Positions 7,919-18,429 of a stretch of DNA of 64,000 nucleotides are shown piece after piece. Location of the stretch: contig NZ_WUBI01000008.1 in assembly GCF_009807035.1 (NCBI RefSeq), forward strand, positions 1 through 64,000, in the 5' to 3' direction. Under the pieces are notes generated by a model. That model ran no database searches. It had not been told where the DNA came from and worked only from the letters and a program-made list of their open reading frames with translations. Both the position numbers and the translations under genes were made by a program. Source of the stretch: Paenibacillus dendrobii. GTDB lineage: Bacteria > Bacillota > Bacilli > Paenibacillales > Paenibacillaceae. Positions within the stretch are counted from its first letter, which is position 1; each line of letters opens with the position of its first letter.

Positions 7919-7950
7919 TAAAAAAAGCCCTTCTTCAGAAGGACTTTTTA
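7919..7950 (-). terminator. Terminator after the CotF-family gene
   Basis: Stem AAAAAG-CCCTTCT/AGAAGGA-CTTTTT with a U-tract on the minus strand, 10 nt past the stop codon of the coat gene and before the cysH promoter. Confidence 0.85.
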
Positions 7951-7960
7951 TCAAAATAAA

Positions 7961-8521
7961 TTAAAGCTCGAGCGCCTTTTTAGCCATCTTCTTATCATTT
8001 TCCAGCATCTTGTGAAGATCATATGCAGGATAATACCCATGTTCCAACATAAAGTGAAAAACTTTGGCCTGCAGTTTGATGTATTGGTTCAAATGTTTCG
8101 TAAACGTGTCTCTTAACTGAGGCGTTGCCGTTTCCGTAATGGCATCTGCGTAACTTTTAATACATGTCTTGAGCATTCCCAGCAGGTGCCCTGCATAAAA
8201 TCCGGTCAGATCCTCATGCTCGCCTTTGCTTTTATTGTTTCGGGTCTCTGTCGGCGCCATGGAGTAAAAGTGAAGCAGATCTTTCAGATTCCCTTCCATC
8301 ATGCGGATCGTTTCCTCGTACAGATGATGCAGATGGGGATTGGCCACCTCATGCACATGCATTTTAAGAGCGATTAAATTATTCGCTGTAGATGCCGTTA
8401 ATTCGTGCAGCTTCATGGTTTCATGCCAGGCCAGATGTTTATGCTGCGCGTTTACGTTTGCATTGACATTCGCATTAGCATTCGTATGTGTGTTTGCATT
8501 TACGTTTGTATTAGGTTGCAA
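7961..8521 (-). CDS. CotF-family spore coat protein with Asn-rich N-terminus
   Basis: A 186-residue protein. Residues 1-25 are a low-complexity run of Asn alternating with Ala, Val or Thr. A His-rich helical region follows, then a Coat_F-type four-helix domain with the family-like segment LEHGYYPAYDLHKML near the C-terminus. CotF-like proteins are incorporated into the spore coat. The start is TTG with GGAGGG 8 nt upstream. It is monocistronic, flanked by a terminator. Comparable Bacillus proteins (CotF, YhcQ) lack this exact N-terminal repeat as far as I recall. Coat location is inferred from the family. Confidence 0.8.
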   Translation of the reverse strand: MQPNTNVNANTHTNANANVNANVNAQHKHLAWHETMKLHELTASTANNLIALKMHVHEVANPHLHHLYEETIRMMEGNLKDLLHFYSMAPTETRNNKSKGEHEDLTGFYAGHLLGMLKTCIKSYADAITETATPQLRDTFTKHLNQYIKLQAKVFHFMLEHGYYPAYDLHKMLENDKKMAKKALEL

Positions 8522-8803
8522 AATCGAATCCCTCCGTGTTCAGTAATACTTCAGCATATGGGGGATCCGCCCATTAGGCATGTTGTCTCATGCAAAAAAT
8601 TCAGAAGATTAATCTCCAGCCCTCAACGCAACAAAATACATCCTAACCAGCCAAGACCGTGCAAGCCTTATTACGATAATGCGAGAAGAGGAGCAGGACT
8701 TGAATCTTCAGGATCAAGTAAAGCTCTCCAGATAGGTATAAATGGGTATGGATGCGCATTGACTCAACTTTGTCGATAACGAAGTTGCCTTTTCACTATC
8801 GCA
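8522..8803. other. Intergenic stretch with no supported gene
   Basis: About 280 nt between the rpsI terminator and the coat gene. A 73-codon plus-strand reading frame and a 38-codon minus-strand frame exist, but neither has a ribosome binding site or a recognisable protein. The stretch presumably holds the sporulation promoter of the coat gene; CATATGCTG near 8557 loosely resembles a sigma-K -10, without a convincing -35. Confidence 0.4.
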
Positions 8804-8804
8804 A

Positions 8805-8843
8805 ACAAAAAAGCCCCTGACCATAAGGCCAGAGGCTTTGTTT
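8805..8843 (-). terminator. Terminator of the rplM-rpsI operon
   Basis: Minus-strand stem GCCTCTGGCC/GGTCAGGGGC with a 4-nt loop followed by TTTTTTG, 20 nt after the rpsI stop. Confidence 0.88.
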
Positions 8844-8862
8844 TCTTGGATACCAAGAAATA

Positions 8863-9255
8863 TTAACGTTTGGAGAACTGAGGTGCGCGACGAGCCGCTT
8901 TGAGACCGTATTTTTTACGTTCTTTCATACGTGGGTCACGAGTCAGGAATCCTGCTTTTTTCAGGGATGGACGGAAGTCTGGATCAGCTTTGAGCAACGC
9001 ACGGGAGATACCGTGACGGATTGCTCCTGCTTGACCAGAGATACCACCACCGTGAGCAATAACGAGCACGTCGTATTGTCCAAGTGTTTCAGTCAGGTTC
9101 AGTGGTTGTTTAACGATCAGTTTGAGGGTTTCCAAACCGAAATATTCATTGATGTCGCGTTTATTGATGACAATGCGTCCTTCACCCGGTACAAGGCGAA
9201 CACGTGCTACCGAATGTTTACGACGACCTGTCCCATAGTATTGTACTTGTGCCAT
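8863..9255 (-). CDS. rpsI: 30S ribosomal protein S9
   Basis: S9 sits in the 30S head; its basic C-terminal tail reaches the P-site tRNA. The 130-aa length matches the family, and the protein ends in the typical basic tail with terminal SKR. AAAAGGAGG precedes the ATG. It is the second gene of the rplM-rpsI operon, 19 nt after rplM, and is followed by a strong terminator. Nothing unusual is seen. Confidence 0.98.
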   Translation of the reverse strand: MAQVQYYGTGRRKHSVARVRLVPGEGRIVINKRDINEYFGLETLKLIVKQPLNLTETLGQYDVLVIAHGGGISGQAGAIRHGISRALLKADPDFRPSLKKAGFLTRDPRMKERKKYGLKAARRAPQFSKR

Positions 9256-9274
9256 GAAACTGTCCTCCTTTTAA

Positions 9275-9712
9275 TTATCCGCGAAGTTCGTAAACTTCTG
9301 GTTTTTGTGCTGCATGTGGATGTTCGGTGCCTGCATATACTTTCAATCTCAGCTTCATTTTTTCGCCCATGCGAGTTTTAGGAAGCATACCGTGAACAGC
9401 AGATTCGAGTACACGTTCTGGTTTTGTGTTCAGCAGGTCTTGAGCGTTAGTCACTTTCAGACCACCTGGATGCATGGAGTGACGGTAGTATTTCTTGTTT
9501 TGCAATTTCTTGCCTGTCAGATGGATCTTCTCAGCATTGATGATGACTACGAAGTCACCTGTGTCAACGTGAGTTGTGAATTGTGGTTTGTGTTTACCGC
9601 GGATCAAAGCAGCTGCTTCGCTCGCCAAACGACCAAGCGTTTTGCCTTCGGCATCAATGATGTGCCAGTTGCGCTCAACTTCATTTGGCTTAGCCATATA
9701 GGTGGTACGCAT
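9275..9712 (-). CDS. rplM: 50S ribosomal protein L13
   Basis: L13 is an early 50S assembly protein. It is 145 aa, with the MRTTYMAKP start also seen in B. subtilis and the family core MHPGGLK. It is the first gene of the rplM-rpsI pair and has its own promoter (9849-9877) and a structured leader (9804-9834) ahead of it. This suggests autoregulation by L13, as proposed for Bacillales. Upstream truA is probably transcribed separately or reads through weakly. Confidence 0.98.
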   Translation of the reverse strand: MRTTYMAKPNEVERNWHIIDAEGKTLGRLASEAAALIRGKHKPQFTTHVDTGDFVVIINAEKIHLTGKKLQNKKYYRHSMHPGGLKVTNAQDLLNTKPERVLESAVHGMLPKTRMGEKMKLRLKVYAGTEHPHAAQKPEVYELRG

Positions 9713-9803
9713 GAATAGTTCCTCCTTGTATTCGTCCGAAAATCATTTATCTTCGTTCTTTGTCGTTATCAAAAGTCATTTGTAAATGTTAGGTTGTTAT
9801 TTC

Positions 9804-9834
9804 CCTGATTGGGGGCTGTGGGATAGCCATCAAG
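9804..9834 (-). promoter_or_regulatory. Candidate L13 leader hairpin
   Basis: In the rplM 5' leader CTTGAT pairs with ATCAGG and, directly inside, GGCT pairs with AGCC. The loop region carries the CCCACAGCC and CCCA blocks. The position, between promoter and rplM, is that of the L13 leader RNA of Bacillales. Family membership should be checked with the Rfam L13_leader model. Confidence 0.6.
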
Positions 9835-9848
9835 AAAACACAACTTTT

Positions 9849-9877
9849 ATTTTACAGTATAGGCAGATAAATCGCAA
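9849..9877 (-). promoter_or_regulatory. Promoter for rplM-rpsI
   Basis: Minus strand: -35 TTGCGA (9872-9877), 17-bp spacer, -10 TAAAAT (9849-9854). It lies just past the truA stop and about 135 nt before rplM. Confidence 0.6.
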
Positions 9878-9894
9878 GCTCATTTTCAATGTTT

Positions 9895-10671
9895 TTAATT
9901 GAAATTCTCATACTCCACATTCCATAAAATGAGGCCCTTAGATTCAGCTGTCGGACCAGCTTTCATCCGGTCTTTGGCCTCCAAAATCGAAGCGATATCC
10001 TCCGGCTTCTTACGGCCCTTGCCCACTTCCAGCAAAGTTCCCGCAATAATGCGGACCATATGCTGCAAAAAGCCATTGCCGGTGATATACAGATGTATCA
10101 AGCCCTGATCCCGGGTTCCCGGACGACACATGGATTGATCCCTTTCAATATGGACATCATAAACGGTGCGGATATGAGACGGCTTGGTAGAGTGCCGGGA
10201 CGCAAAAGATGTATAGTCATGCGTGCCGATCAGATACTTCAGCCCCTCAGCCATGGCTTCTACATTCAGCTTGCCGGGATGATGGAGTTCCGTATTTCGC
10301 CGGAATAGATCCGGAAACTGATTGGCATTGATGGTATAACGGTAGGTTTTACGCTTGGCAGATCTTCTCGAATGAAATTCCATTGGGACCTCTCTGGCTT
10401 CGGTCACCATGATATCTCTCGGTAGTCTGGAATTGAGTGCCATACACCAGCGTTCCACAGGAATCTTGGAAGCCGTGTGAAAATGAAACACCTGCCCGTA
10501 GGCATGTACACCGGCATCGGTGCGACCCGAGGCATGAATTTTCACTTTCTCTCCCGTCAGCATCTCAATGGCCTTCTCCAAATAATCCTGAATGGCATTT
10601 CCGTCGGGTTGAGTCTGAAAACCGCTGTAATTCGTACCGTCATAACTGACTTTCATACATATGTTGCGCAT
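9895..10671 (-). CDS. truA: tRNA pseudouridine(38-40) synthase TruA
   Basis: Isomerises uridines 38-40 in the tRNA anticodon arm. The 258 aa have catalytic Asp52 in the SGRTDAGVHA signature (48-57). AGGAGG lies 11 nt before the ATG; a second ATG at codon 6 has no better site. In Bacillus truA follows the ECF transporter genes ecfA1-ecfA2-ecfT; here it follows rplQ directly, after a 250-nt gap with a terminator. Confidence 0.96.
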   Translation of the reverse strand: MRNICMKVSYDGTNYSGFQTQPDGNAIQDYLEKAIEMLTGEKVKIHASGRTDAGVHAYGQVFHFHTASKIPVERWCMALNSRLPRDIMVTEAREVPMEFHSRRSAKRKTYRYTINANQFPDLFRRNTELHHPGKLNVEAMAEGLKYLIGTHDYTSFASRHSTKPSHIRTVYDVHIERDQSMCRPGTRDQGLIHLYITGNGFLQHMVRIIAGTLLEVGKGRKKPEDIASILEAKDRMKAGPTAESKGLILWNVEYENFN

Positions 10672-10740
10672 TTCCCCTAGTACCTCCTGAATCCTCTGCC
10701 TGCCTTTTACGCAAAAGGCAACTCATGCGCTGCATGCCGA

Positions 10741-10780
10741 AACATAAAACGGCTCCGCCGTACAACACGGCGAAGCCGTT
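10741..10780 (-). terminator. Terminator after rplQ
   Basis: Minus strand: AACGGCTTCGCCG/CGGCGGAGCCGTT, a 13-bp stem with one wobble and a 7-nt loop, followed by TTATGTTT. It lies about 145 nt downstream of rplQ and probably ends the alpha operon. Confidence 0.7.
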
Positions 10781-10923
10781 CCAGATCGAGTCATAGGAAC
10801 ACGATTCGAGGCCTGTATTCGGAAAAGAAGAGCGTCTTTATCCGTCCGCAGGCCCCGGACGTGAAAAAAAGGGTTCGATCAGAATCATACGATTCCTTCC
10901 CCCCTTTCCCCATCCTCACCTGT

Positions 10924-11289
10924 TTACGCGCGGTCAACCAGTTCCAGATAAACCATAGGCGCGGAGTCACCGCGGCGAGGTCCGAGCTTCAGGATACGAG
11001 TGTATCCGCCTGGACGCTCAGAATAACGGGTAGCCAGTTCGCTGAACAGTTTTTGGATAGCGTCTTGCTCTCCATCAATCGTTTCACGACGAACGAATGC
11101 TGCCACTTGACGGCGAGCGTGAAGGTCACCCTTCTTCGCTTTAGTGATCAGCTTTTCAGCGATGGAACGAACTTCCTTCGCTTTAGCTTCCGTAGTTTGA
11201 ATGCGTTCATATAAGAACAGGTCGGTTACCAGATCACGGAACAAAGCTTTACGTGCACTGGAATCGCGGCCCAACTTTTGGTATGCCAT
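10924..11289 (-). CDS. rplQ: 50S ribosomal protein L17
   Basis: A 121-aa protein of the L17 family, located on the 50S subunit near the exit tunnel. The N-terminus ([16 protein letters not shown]) is typical. AAGGAGGGG precedes the ATG. It is the last gene of the alpha operon, 33 nt after rpoA. In most Bacillales the next genes would be an ECF transporter, which is missing here. Confidence 0.98.
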   Translation of the reverse strand: MAYQKLGRDSSARKALFRDLVTDLFLYERIQTTEAKAKEVRSIAEKLITKAKKGDLHARRQVAAFVRRETIDGEQDAIQKLFSELATRYSERPGGYTRILKLGPRRGDSAPMVYLELVDRA

Positions 11290-11322
11290 GTTTTCCCCTC
11301 CTTCGCTAACGATTCTAAGAAG

Positions 11323-12267
11323 CTATTCTTCTGTACGAAGCCCCAGACCAAGTTCCTCGAGCTTTTCCTGTACTTCTTCCAAAGACTTGCGGCCCAGGTT
11401 ACGGACTTTCATCATGTCTTCTTCGGTTTTGGTAGTCAGCTCTTGTACCGTATTGATGCCGGCACGTTTGAGGCAGTTGTAGGAACGAACAGAGAGATCA
11501 AGCTCTTCGATCGTCATTTCAAGCACTTTTTCTTTTTTGTCTTCTTCTTTTTCGACCATGATTTCAGCATCTTTTGCTTCGTCAGTCAGACCAACGAACA
11601 GCATTAAATGCTCGGTCAAAATTTTGGCGCCGAGGCTTACAGCCTCTTCCGGACGAATGCTGCCATCAGTCCAGATTTCAAGCGTCAATTTGTCATAGTT
11701 GGTCACTTGACCAACCCGCGTATTCTCCACGCCGTAGTTGACGCGGCTAATCGGGGTATAGATAGAATCGACCGGGATGACGCCAATCGGTTGATCATCA
11801 CGTTTATTCTTATCTGCTTGGACATAGCCACGACCGCGGTTAGCAAAAATACGCATGTGAAGTCTCGAACCTGGACCCATTGTTGCAATATGAAGGTCTG
11901 GATTGAGAATTTCCACATCGCTGTCCGCCCGGATATCTCCTGCCGTCACAACTCCTTCACCCTCAGCATCAATCTCGAGGACTTTCTCCTCATCAGAATG
12001 AATTTTCAGGGAAAGAGCCTTCAGGTTCAGAATAATTTCCGTCACGTCTTCCATTACACCCGGAACCGTTGAGAACTCGTGGAGAACGCCATCGATCTGT
12101 ACGGATGTTACGGCTGCGCCTGGCAGCGAGGATAGCAGGATCCGGCGAAGGGAATTCCCCAAAGTCGTTCCATATCCACGCTCAAGCGGTTCTACTACAA
12201 ACTTGCCATAGGCTCCGTCTTCACTGACGTCTACGGTCTCAATTTTCGGCTTTTCGATTTCAATCAC
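11323..12267 (-). CDS. rpoA: RNA polymerase alpha subunit
   Basis: Dimerises to scaffold RNA polymerase assembly; its C-terminal domain contacts UP elements and activators. The 314 aa comprise an N-terminal domain (about 1-230), an acidic Lys/Glu linker and the helical alpha-CTD (about 245-314, including [13 protein letters not shown]). The start codon is GTG with AAGGAGG 9 nt upstream, giving MIEIEKP as in B. subtilis. It sits between rpsK and rplQ, and a weak internal promoter is possible at 12372-12401. Confidence 0.98.
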   Translation of the reverse strand: MIEIEKPKIETVDVSEDGAYGKFVVEPLERGYGTTLGNSLRRILLSSLPGAAVTSVQIDGVLHEFSTVPGVMEDVTEIILNLKALSLKIHSDEEKVLEIDAEGEGVVTAGDIRADSDVEILNPDLHIATMGPGSRLHMRIFANRGRGYVQADKNKRDDQPIGVIPVDSIYTPISRVNYGVENTRVGQVTNYDKLTLEIWTDGSIRPEEAVSLGAKILTEHLMLFVGLTDEAKDAEIMVEKEEDKKEKVLEMTIEELDLSVRSYNCLKRAGINTVQELTTKTEEDMMKVRNLGRKSLEEVQEKLEELGLGLRTEE

Positions 12268-12371
12268 GCAAGTACCCCTCCTTCAAACGTCGCTCCTATT
12301 TGAAACTGTCACCTTATCTTGTGTAAACATGTAGTATGCCTAAACAACCATTATTAGCAGATTGTGCCGGA

Positions 12372-12401
12372 AATATACCACATTCTTCAGGTTGGCTTCA
12401 A
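12372..12401 (-). promoter_or_regulatory. Possible internal promoter before rpoA
   Basis: Minus strand: TTGAAG (12396-12401), 18-bp spacer, TATATT (12372-12377), in the 134-nt rpsK-rpoA gap. Only the -10 and spacing are good. Confidence 0.35.
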
Positions 12402-12797
12402 TTAGACACGACGACGTTTAGGCGGGCGGCAACCGTTGTGTGGAACTGGAGTTACGTCTTTGATCAGGTTGACTTCCAGACCAGCAGCTTGCAAAGAGCG
12501 GATCGCTGCTTCACGGCCTGCACCTGGACCTTTAACCATAACCTCTACCGATTTCATACCATGTTCCATAGCAGCTTTTGCCGCGGATTCAGCAGCCATT
12601 TGAGCTGCAAACGGAGTCGACTTACGGGAACCTTTGAATCCAAGGCCGCCGGAGCTTGCCCAGGAAATCGCGTTTCCATGAGGATCCGTAATTGTTACGA
12701 TCGTATTATTGAACGTGGAACGGATATGAGCCACTCCGGATTCAATATTTTTGCGGTCACGACGTTTAGTACGTACGACTTTTTTCGGTTTAGCCAT
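12402..12797 (-). CDS. rpsK: 30S ribosomal protein S11
   Basis: S11 is part of the 30S platform and contacts mRNA at the E site. It is 131 aa, starting [13 protein letters not shown] and ending in the conserved basic [20 protein letters not shown] precedes the ATG. The gene follows rpsM by 19 nt in the alpha operon. Confidence 0.98.
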   Translation of the reverse strand: MAKPKKVVRTKRRDRKNIESGVAHIRSTFNNTIVTITDPHGNAISWASSGGLGFKGSRKSTPFAAQMAAESAAKAAMEHGMKSVEVMVKGPGAGREAAIRSLQAAGLEVNLIKDVTPVPHNGCRPPKRRRV

Positions 12798-12816
12798 TGT
12801 CTTTTATCCCCCCTTC

Positions 12817-13185
12817 TTATTTCTTCTTGTTCGCTACAGTACGACGAGGGCCTTTCCGTGTACGAGCATTCGTTTTAGTACGTTGTCCACGAACCGGCAG
12901 ACCGCGGCGATGACGCACTCCACGATAGCAACCAATTTCAACGAGACGTTTAATATTCAAGGAAATTTCACGACGCAGGTCACCTTCAACCTTAACCGTT
13001 TTGTCGATCGTTTCACGCAATTTGCTGACTTCATCTTCCGTCAAATCACGAACACGAGTGTCCGGATTGATGCCTGTAGTGCTCAGAATTTTCTGGGAAG
13101 TCGTTTTACCGATTCCGAAAATATAAGTCAAGGCGATCTCAACGCGTTTGTCACGTGGCAAATCCACACCAGCTATACGAGCCAT
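12817..13185 (-). CDS. rpsM: 30S ribosomal protein S13
   Basis: A 30S head protein that bridges to the 50S subunit and contacts P-site tRNA. The 122 aa carry the typical N-terminus [14 protein letters not shown] and a C-terminal basic tail with [27 protein letters not shown] precedes the ATG. It lies between rpmJ and rpsK. Confidence 0.98.
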   Translation of the reverse strand: MARIAGVDLPRDKRVEIALTYIFGIGKTTSQKILSTTGINPDTRVRDLTEDEVSKLRETIDKTVKVEGDLRREISLNIKRLVEIGCYRGVRHRRGLPVRGQRTKTNARTRKGPRRTVANKKK

Positions 13186-13206
13186 TTTACGCTACACCCC
13201 CTTCTA

Positions 13207-13434
<228 letters not shown>

Positions 13435-13439
13435 TTACA

Positions 13440-13468
13440 AGTGTAAAACCAGGAAAGAACTTTTTCAA
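13440..13468 (-). promoter_or_regulatory. Candidate promoter between infA and rpmJ
   Basis: Minus strand: TTGAAA (13463-13468), 17-bp spacer, TACACT (13440-13445), about 120 nt before rpmJ. The unusually wide infA-rpmJ gap (about 200 nt) supports an extra start point for the alpha operon. Confidence 0.45.
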
Positions 13469-13522
13469 GTGCCATATAGGATCATAACATCCCTGGCGTC
13501 TTATTGAAAGAAACGGTAAAAA

Positions 13523-13738
13523 TTACTTACGGTACGTTATACGGCCTTTGGTTAAATCATAAGGCGATAACTGCACGACCACTTTGTCACCTGTCAGAAT
13601 ACGGATAAAGTGCATCCGCAGCTTACCGGAAACGTGAGCAAGAATTTGATGACCGTTCTCAAGCTCAACTTTGAACGTAGCATTCGGCAACGGTTCGATG
13701 ACCGTACCTTCCACTTCAATTACATCTTCTTTGGCCAC
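13523..13738 (-). CDS. infA: Translation initiation factor IF-1
   Basis: A 71-aa OB-fold protein that occupies the 30S A site during initiation. The sequence [15 protein letters not shown] through [14 protein letters not shown] is nearly identical to B. subtilis IF-1. It starts 2 nt after the stop of the KOW-domain gene, suggesting translational coupling. Confidence 0.98.
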   Translation of the reverse strand: MAKEDVIEVEGTVIEPLPNATFKVELENGHQILAHVSGKLRMHFIRILTGDKVVVQLSPYDLTKGRITYRK

Positions 13739-13740
13739 AG

Positions 13741-14055
13741 TTAGTCTCCTTTCTCTTCAGCATGGGGTTCGGTGGACTGCACAAATTTCGTCACTGCAAA
13801 ACGCAGCTTTCCATTTGTGACCCGACCGCTTTCATTTAAACTGTTTGCGACCTCGCTGCTAATAAAGGACTGGGGCTCCAGATGAAGAAGACTCTTCTTC
13901 TTTCGCTGATCAAACTTACGTTTGTTCCCATCCGCTATATACACGAACCTGCTGTCTTCAATGGATACGACCACGGCCACCTGTCCGGCATCTTTGCCCT
14001 TCAGGATCTTCACAATCTGACCGATTTGCAGGGTGCTTTGATTACTCAAGAACAA
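13741..14055 (-). CDS. KOW-domain RNA-binding protein (YbzG-like)
   Basis: A 104-aa protein with a KOW/L14e-like motif near the N-terminus ([20 protein letters not shown]). It occupies the slot of ybzG between map and infA, and a role in RNA or ribosome binding is inferred from the fold. The start is uncertain: TTG at 14055 lies only 4 nt after the map stop, and a second TTG two codons on (14049) is better spaced from TAGGTGA. Coupling to map translation is likely. Confidence 0.8.
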   Translation of the reverse strand: MFLSNQSTLQIGQIVKILKGKDAGQVAVVVSIEDSRFVYIADGNKRKFDQRKKKSLLHLEPQSFISSEVANSLNESGRVTNGKLRFAVTKFVQSTEPHAEEKGD

Positions 14056-14059
14056 TCAC

Positions 14060-14812
14060 CTACATATCCAGTTTAGTGAGAATTTCATGACCTTCGGCAG
14101 TAACAGCTACTGTATGCTCAAAGTGAGCACACCATGCTCCGTCGACCGTAACGACCGTCCAATTGTCTTCCAGCGTTTTGACATAACGGGATCCGGCATT
14201 CACCATTGGTTCAATCGCCAGCACCATGCCGGGTTTGAGCCGTGGTCCCCGATCCGGAACGCCAAAGTTCGGAATATTCGGTTCTTCATGCAGTTCTGCC
14301 CCAACTCCGTGTCCGACATACTCCCGGACAACCGAGAAGCCGGCGTCTTCGATGACGCGTTGGATGGCATGTGAGATCGTGAACAGGCGCACATCAGGTT
14401 TGACAAGCTCCAAGCCTGCATACAAGGAAGCTTCCGTGACGTCCAGCAGACGCTGGGCCTCTTCGGAAATCTTGCCTACAGGATAGGTCCAAGCGGAGTC
14501 TCCATGGTAACCACGGTACTGCGCACCGATGTCTAGCGTAATAATGTCGCCTTCGTTTAATTTGCGTTTGCCGGGAAATCCGTGTACCAACTGATCATTG
14601 ACTGAAGCGCAAATGCTGGCAGGAAAACCATTGTAGCCCTTAAAAGACGGCAGTGCTTTCTGACTGCGGATGTAGTGGTCGGCAATGCGGTCAAGTTCCC
14701 CGGTCGTGATGCCCGGTTCAATGTGCTTTGCCATGAGACGGTGTGTTTCCGCCACAATTCGCCCTGCTTCCCGCATAAAGCCGAGTTCCGTTTCGGACTT
14801 ACAAATGATCAT
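14060..14812 (-). CDS. map: Methionine aminopeptidase, type I
   Basis: Removes the initiator methionine from nascent proteins, after deformylation. The 250-aa pita-bread enzyme has all five metal ligands (Asp94, Asp105, His168, Glu201, Glu232) and substrate His77 in LVHGFPG. It lies 5 nt after adk, with GAGGTTAG spanning the adk stop, so translation is probably coupled. Confidence 0.97.
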   Translation of the reverse strand: MIICKSETELGFMREAGRIVAETHRLMAKHIEPGITTGELDRIADHYIRSQKALPSFKGYNGFPASICASVNDQLVHGFPGKRKLNEGDIITLDIGAQYRGYHGDSAWTYPVGKISEEAQRLLDVTEASLYAGLELVKPDVRLFTISHAIQRVIEDAGFSVVREYVGHGVGAELHEEPNIPNFGVPDRGPRLKPGMVLAIEPMVNAGSRYVKTLEDNWTVVTVDGAWCAHFEHTVAVTAEGHEILTKLDM

Positions 14813-14817
14813 TACGA

Positions 14818-15531
<714 letters not shown>

Positions 15532-15553
15532 TCACTTCACCGGAACCTATCAC

Positions 15554-16852
15554 TTATTTATTGATAAAACCTTTGTAGTGGCGTTTGATCAACTGGCTTT
15601 CGATGGTTTTCATCGTATCCAGCGCTACCCCGATGACGATCAGCAGCGAAGTGCCTCCGATTTTAACCGAGCTAGGCAAGCCAGCCAGGGTACCGAAGCC
15701 AATCGGCACGAGAGAGATCACTGCCAGGAAGATGGCGCCAGTCATGGTTAGACGGGACATCACTCGTGTCAGATACTTCTCGGTTGCTTTACCAGGACGA
15801 ATGCCCGGGATATAGCCGCCGTTTTTCTTCATATTGTCTGCCATTTGGTTTGGATTCATCTGCACGAAGGTGTAGAAGAATGTGAACCCGATAATCATCA
15901 GAACATACAGTACCATACCTAGCGGATAATCATATCTCAAGTTGGTTTGAATCCACTTCGCCCACTCATGAGTTGACCAAAAGCTCGCGATAATGGTAGG
16001 GAACTGCAGCAGGGATACGGCGAAGATGACCGGAATAACGCCAGCCGCATTGATTTTCAGCGGAATATGCGTATTCTGTCCACCGTACATCTTGTTGCCA
16101 ACCACGCGTTTTGCGTATTGTACAGGAATTTTACGAATCGCCTGCTGGATGTAGATTACACCCACAATGATCGCTACGATGACAATCAGAACGATCAAAG
16201 TTTTCAGGATATTCATAAATGTCTGACCATCTTGAATGAAATTGGATTGAGCCGTAGAACGGATATATGTCGGAATATTTGCGATGATCCCGGAGAAGAT
16301 CAGAATGGAAATACCATTACCGATTCCCTTTTCCGTAATCTGCTCACCCAGCCACATCAGGAATGCGGTACCTGCTGTCAGCACGATGGCAATCAACAGA
16401 TAATCCACAAAAGTAGCATTAGGAATCATTTCGGCCGAATACAAACGGTTAAAACCGATTGACATCGCAAACGCCTGAATGAGACCCAACACGATCGTCA
16501 AATATCGCGTTAACTGCGCCGATTTCTTTTTCCCGTGCTCGCCTTGTTTTGCCCACTCAGCAAGCTTCGGTATAACATCCATCGAGAGCAACTGCACGAT
16601 AATGGACGAGGTAATATACGGCACGATCCCGAGGGCAAAGATGGAGAATTGATGCAGCGCACCACCCGAGAACGTGTTTAAGAGACCAAACAATTCGCTA
16701 CCTTGCTGATTCGTTTGCTCCAGGACTGTTTTGTCAACGCCCGGAACAGGAACGAAAGAACCAATACGGTAAACAATCAGTACTAACAAGGTGAACAGAA
16801 TTCTTTTACGAAGGTCCTCAACCCGCCATATATTCTTCAGGGTCTTAAACAT
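15554..16852 (-). CDS. secY: Protein translocase subunit SecY
   Basis: The channel subunit of the SecYEG general secretion pore in the cytoplasmic membrane. It is 432 aa with ten hydrophobic spans and typical SecY blocks such as RIGSFVPVPG near the N-terminus and GIGNGISILIF mid-protein. Its ATG overlaps the rplO stop by one base (TAATG), which couples its synthesis to the ribosomal genes. Its partner secE is at 44567-44758. Confidence 0.98.
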   Translation of the reverse strand: MFKTLKNIWRVEDLRKRILFTLLVLIVYRIGSFVPVPGVDKTVLEQTNQQGSELFGLLNTFSGGALHQFSIFALGIVPYITSSIIVQLLSMDVIPKLAEWAKQGEHGKKKSAQLTRYLTIVLGLIQAFAMSIGFNRLYSAEMIPNATFVDYLLIAIVLTAGTAFLMWLGEQITEKGIGNGISILIFSGIIANIPTYIRSTAQSNFIQDGQTFMNILKTLIVLIVIVAIIVGVIYIQQAIRKIPVQYAKRVVGNKMYGGQNTHIPLKINAAGVIPVIFAVSLLQFPTIIASFWSTHEWAKWIQTNLRYDYPLGMVLYVLMIIGFTFFYTFVQMNPNQMADNMKKNGGYIPGIRPGKATEKYLTRVMSRLTMTGAIFLAVISLVPIGFGTLAGLPSSVKIGGTSLLIVIGVALDTMKTIESQLIKRHYKGFINK

Positions 16853-17292
16853 TAGATCACCTCGGTTTTACCGCCGGCAGCCTCGATCTTCTCTACCGCA
16901 GATTGAGAGAACTTATTTGCTTTTACAGACAATTTGACGGTTACTTCGCCATTGCCAAGAATTTTGATGCCGCTCTTCGTGTTTTTCACGACGCCGCTTT
17001 CCACCAAAAATTCTGGAGTTACTTCTGTACCTTCTGCAAAGTTGTTCAGTTCCTCGATGTTAACAATCGCATACTCTTTCCGCGTAGGATTTACAAATCC
17101 ACGTTTTGGCAGACGACGATACAACGGGTTTTGTCCACCCTCGAATCCAGGACGTACGCCGCCGCCGGAACGAGAATTTTGCCCTTTATGACCGCGGCCA
17201 GATGTTTTACCCGTTCCGCTACTTGTACCGCGACCTACACGCTTACGGTCTTTACGGGATCCAGTAGCTGAAGTAAGTTCATGTAACTTCAT
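16852..17292 (-). CDS. rplO: 50S ribosomal protein L15
   Basis: A late-assembly 50S protein of 146 aa with the Gly/Arg/Ser-rich N-terminal extension ([18 protein letters not shown]) that threads into 23S rRNA. The start at 17292 is used because AAGGAGG is 11 nt upstream; an earlier in-frame GTG lies within that site. The stop overlaps the secY start. Confidence 0.97.
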   Translation of the reverse strand: MKLHELTSATGSRKDRKRVGRGTSSGTGKTSGRGHKGQNSRSGGGVRPGFEGGQNPLYRRLPKRGFVNPTRKEYAIVNIEELNNFAEGTEVTPEFLVESGVVKNTKSGIKILGNGEVTVKLSVKANKFSQSAVEKIEAAGGKTEVI

Positions 17293-17338
17293 CGTTCGTT
17301 GCACCTCCTTAATATTTGTAGGTTAATCTTTAGATAGA

Positions 17339-17524
17339 TTAACCTTCAATTTCTGTTACAGATACCAGATGGCTCACTTTGTTGATCATTCCGCGAATCG
17401 CGGGATTGTCGTTGTGTACCACGCTGGAGTTAAGTTTACGCAAGCCGAGAGTCTTAACGGTTGTACGCTGAGTTTCAGGACGACCGATTACACTGCGGAC
17501 GAGGGTAATTTGAAGTTTAGCCAT
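17339..17524 (-). CDS. rpmD: 50S ribosomal protein L30
   Basis: A 61-aa ferredoxin-like-fold protein of the 50S subunit with the typical core [16 protein letters not shown]. It lies between rpsE (12 nt) and rplO in the spc operon and has a GGAGG site before the ATG. Confidence 0.97.
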   Translation of the reverse strand: MAKLQITLVRSVIGRPETQRTTVKTLGLRKLNSSVVHNDNPAIRGMINKVSHLVSVTEIEG

Positions 17525-17536
17525 GACATTCCCTCC

Positions 17537-18034
17537 TTAACCGAGAAGCTCTTCGACAGATTTGCCACGTAGTTTGGCAACATCTTCAACACGCTTCAGA
17601 CGGGACAAGCCTTCCAAAGTTGCGTTGACCATGTTCATGGAGTTCGAAGAACCCAAAGATTTTGTCAAGATGTCACCTACACCAGCAAGTTCCAGTACGG
17701 CACGTACAGGACCGCCAGCGATTACTCCAGTACCTTCAGAAGCTGGTTTCAAAAGAACGCGACCAGCACCGAAGTGACCAGTAACCAGGTGTGGAATGGA
17801 TGTTCCTACGATCGGAACGTGAATCAGATTTTTCTTAGCATCTTCAATGCCTTTGCGGATGGCGTCAGGTACTTCGCCTGCTTTACCGATACCGGCACCA
17901 ACGTAGCCTTTGCCATCACCGACAACAACCAGAGCGCTGAAGCTGAAACGGCGTCCGCCTTTTACAACTTTAGCTACACGGTTAATATTTACAACTCTTT
18001 CAGTCAGTTCTAAAGTGTTCGGATCTACACGCAA
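17537..18034 (-). CDS. rpsE: 30S ribosomal protein S5
   Basis: S5 forms part of the mRNA entry channel, and its loop affects accuracy. The 165 aa comprise an N-terminal double-stranded RNA-binding domain with VKGGRRFSF and a C-terminal domain with KSLGSSN. The start codon is TTG, set by AAGGAGG 8 nt upstream and matching the B. subtilis N-terminus ([14 protein letters not shown]). Confidence 0.97.
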   Translation of the reverse strand: MRVDPNTLELTERVVNINRVAKVVKGGRRFSFSALVVVGDGKGYVGAGIGKAGEVPDAIRKGIEDAKKNLIHVPIVGTSIPHLVTGHFGAGRVLLKPASEGTGVIAGGPVRAVLELAGVGDILTKSLGSSNSMNMVNATLEGLSRLKRVEDVAKLRGKSVEELLG

Positions 18035-18060
18035 GTCGTTAACCTCCTTTTTAGAAATTC

Positions 18061-18429
18061 TTAGAATTCCAAGCCTGCTTCGCGTGCTGCTTCAGCCAAG
18101 GCTTGAATCCGTCCATGATACAGGTATCCTCCACGGTCGAATACAACCGATGTGTGACCCTTTTCTTTCGCGCGCTTAGCAACCAGTTCGCCTACTTGAC
18201 GAGCGGATTCTACGCTACCGCCGTTCTTAATAGAACTGCTAAGTTCTTTATCAACTGTAGATGCGGATACGATGGTTACACCTGCTACGTCATCGATCAG
18301 TTGAGCATAGATATGTTTAGAAGAACGGAATACGTTCAGACGTGGACGAGCTGCAGTACCTTGGATTTTCTTGCGTACACGCAGATGACGTCTGACACGT
18401 GCCTTGTTCTTATCCTGTTTTGTAATCAT
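18061..18429 (-). CDS. rplR: 50S ribosomal protein L18
   Basis: Binds 5S rRNA and joins it to the 50S central protuberance. The 122 aa have a basic N-terminus ([15 protein letters not shown]) and the conserved C-terminal [23 protein letters not shown]. It follows rplF in the spc operon. Confidence 0.98.
   Translation of the reverse strand: MITKQDKNKARVRRHLRVRKKIQGTAARPRLNVFRSSKHIYAQLIDDVAGVTIVSASTVDKELSSSIKNGGSVESARQVGELVAKRAKEKGHTSVVFDRGGYLYHGRIQALAEAAREAGLEF

Noticed and set aside
8558-8779. Plus-strand 73-codon frame between the coat gene and rpsI
   Set aside because: No ribosome binding site, no recognisable family, and it runs into the rpsI terminator region; composition is not gene-like.
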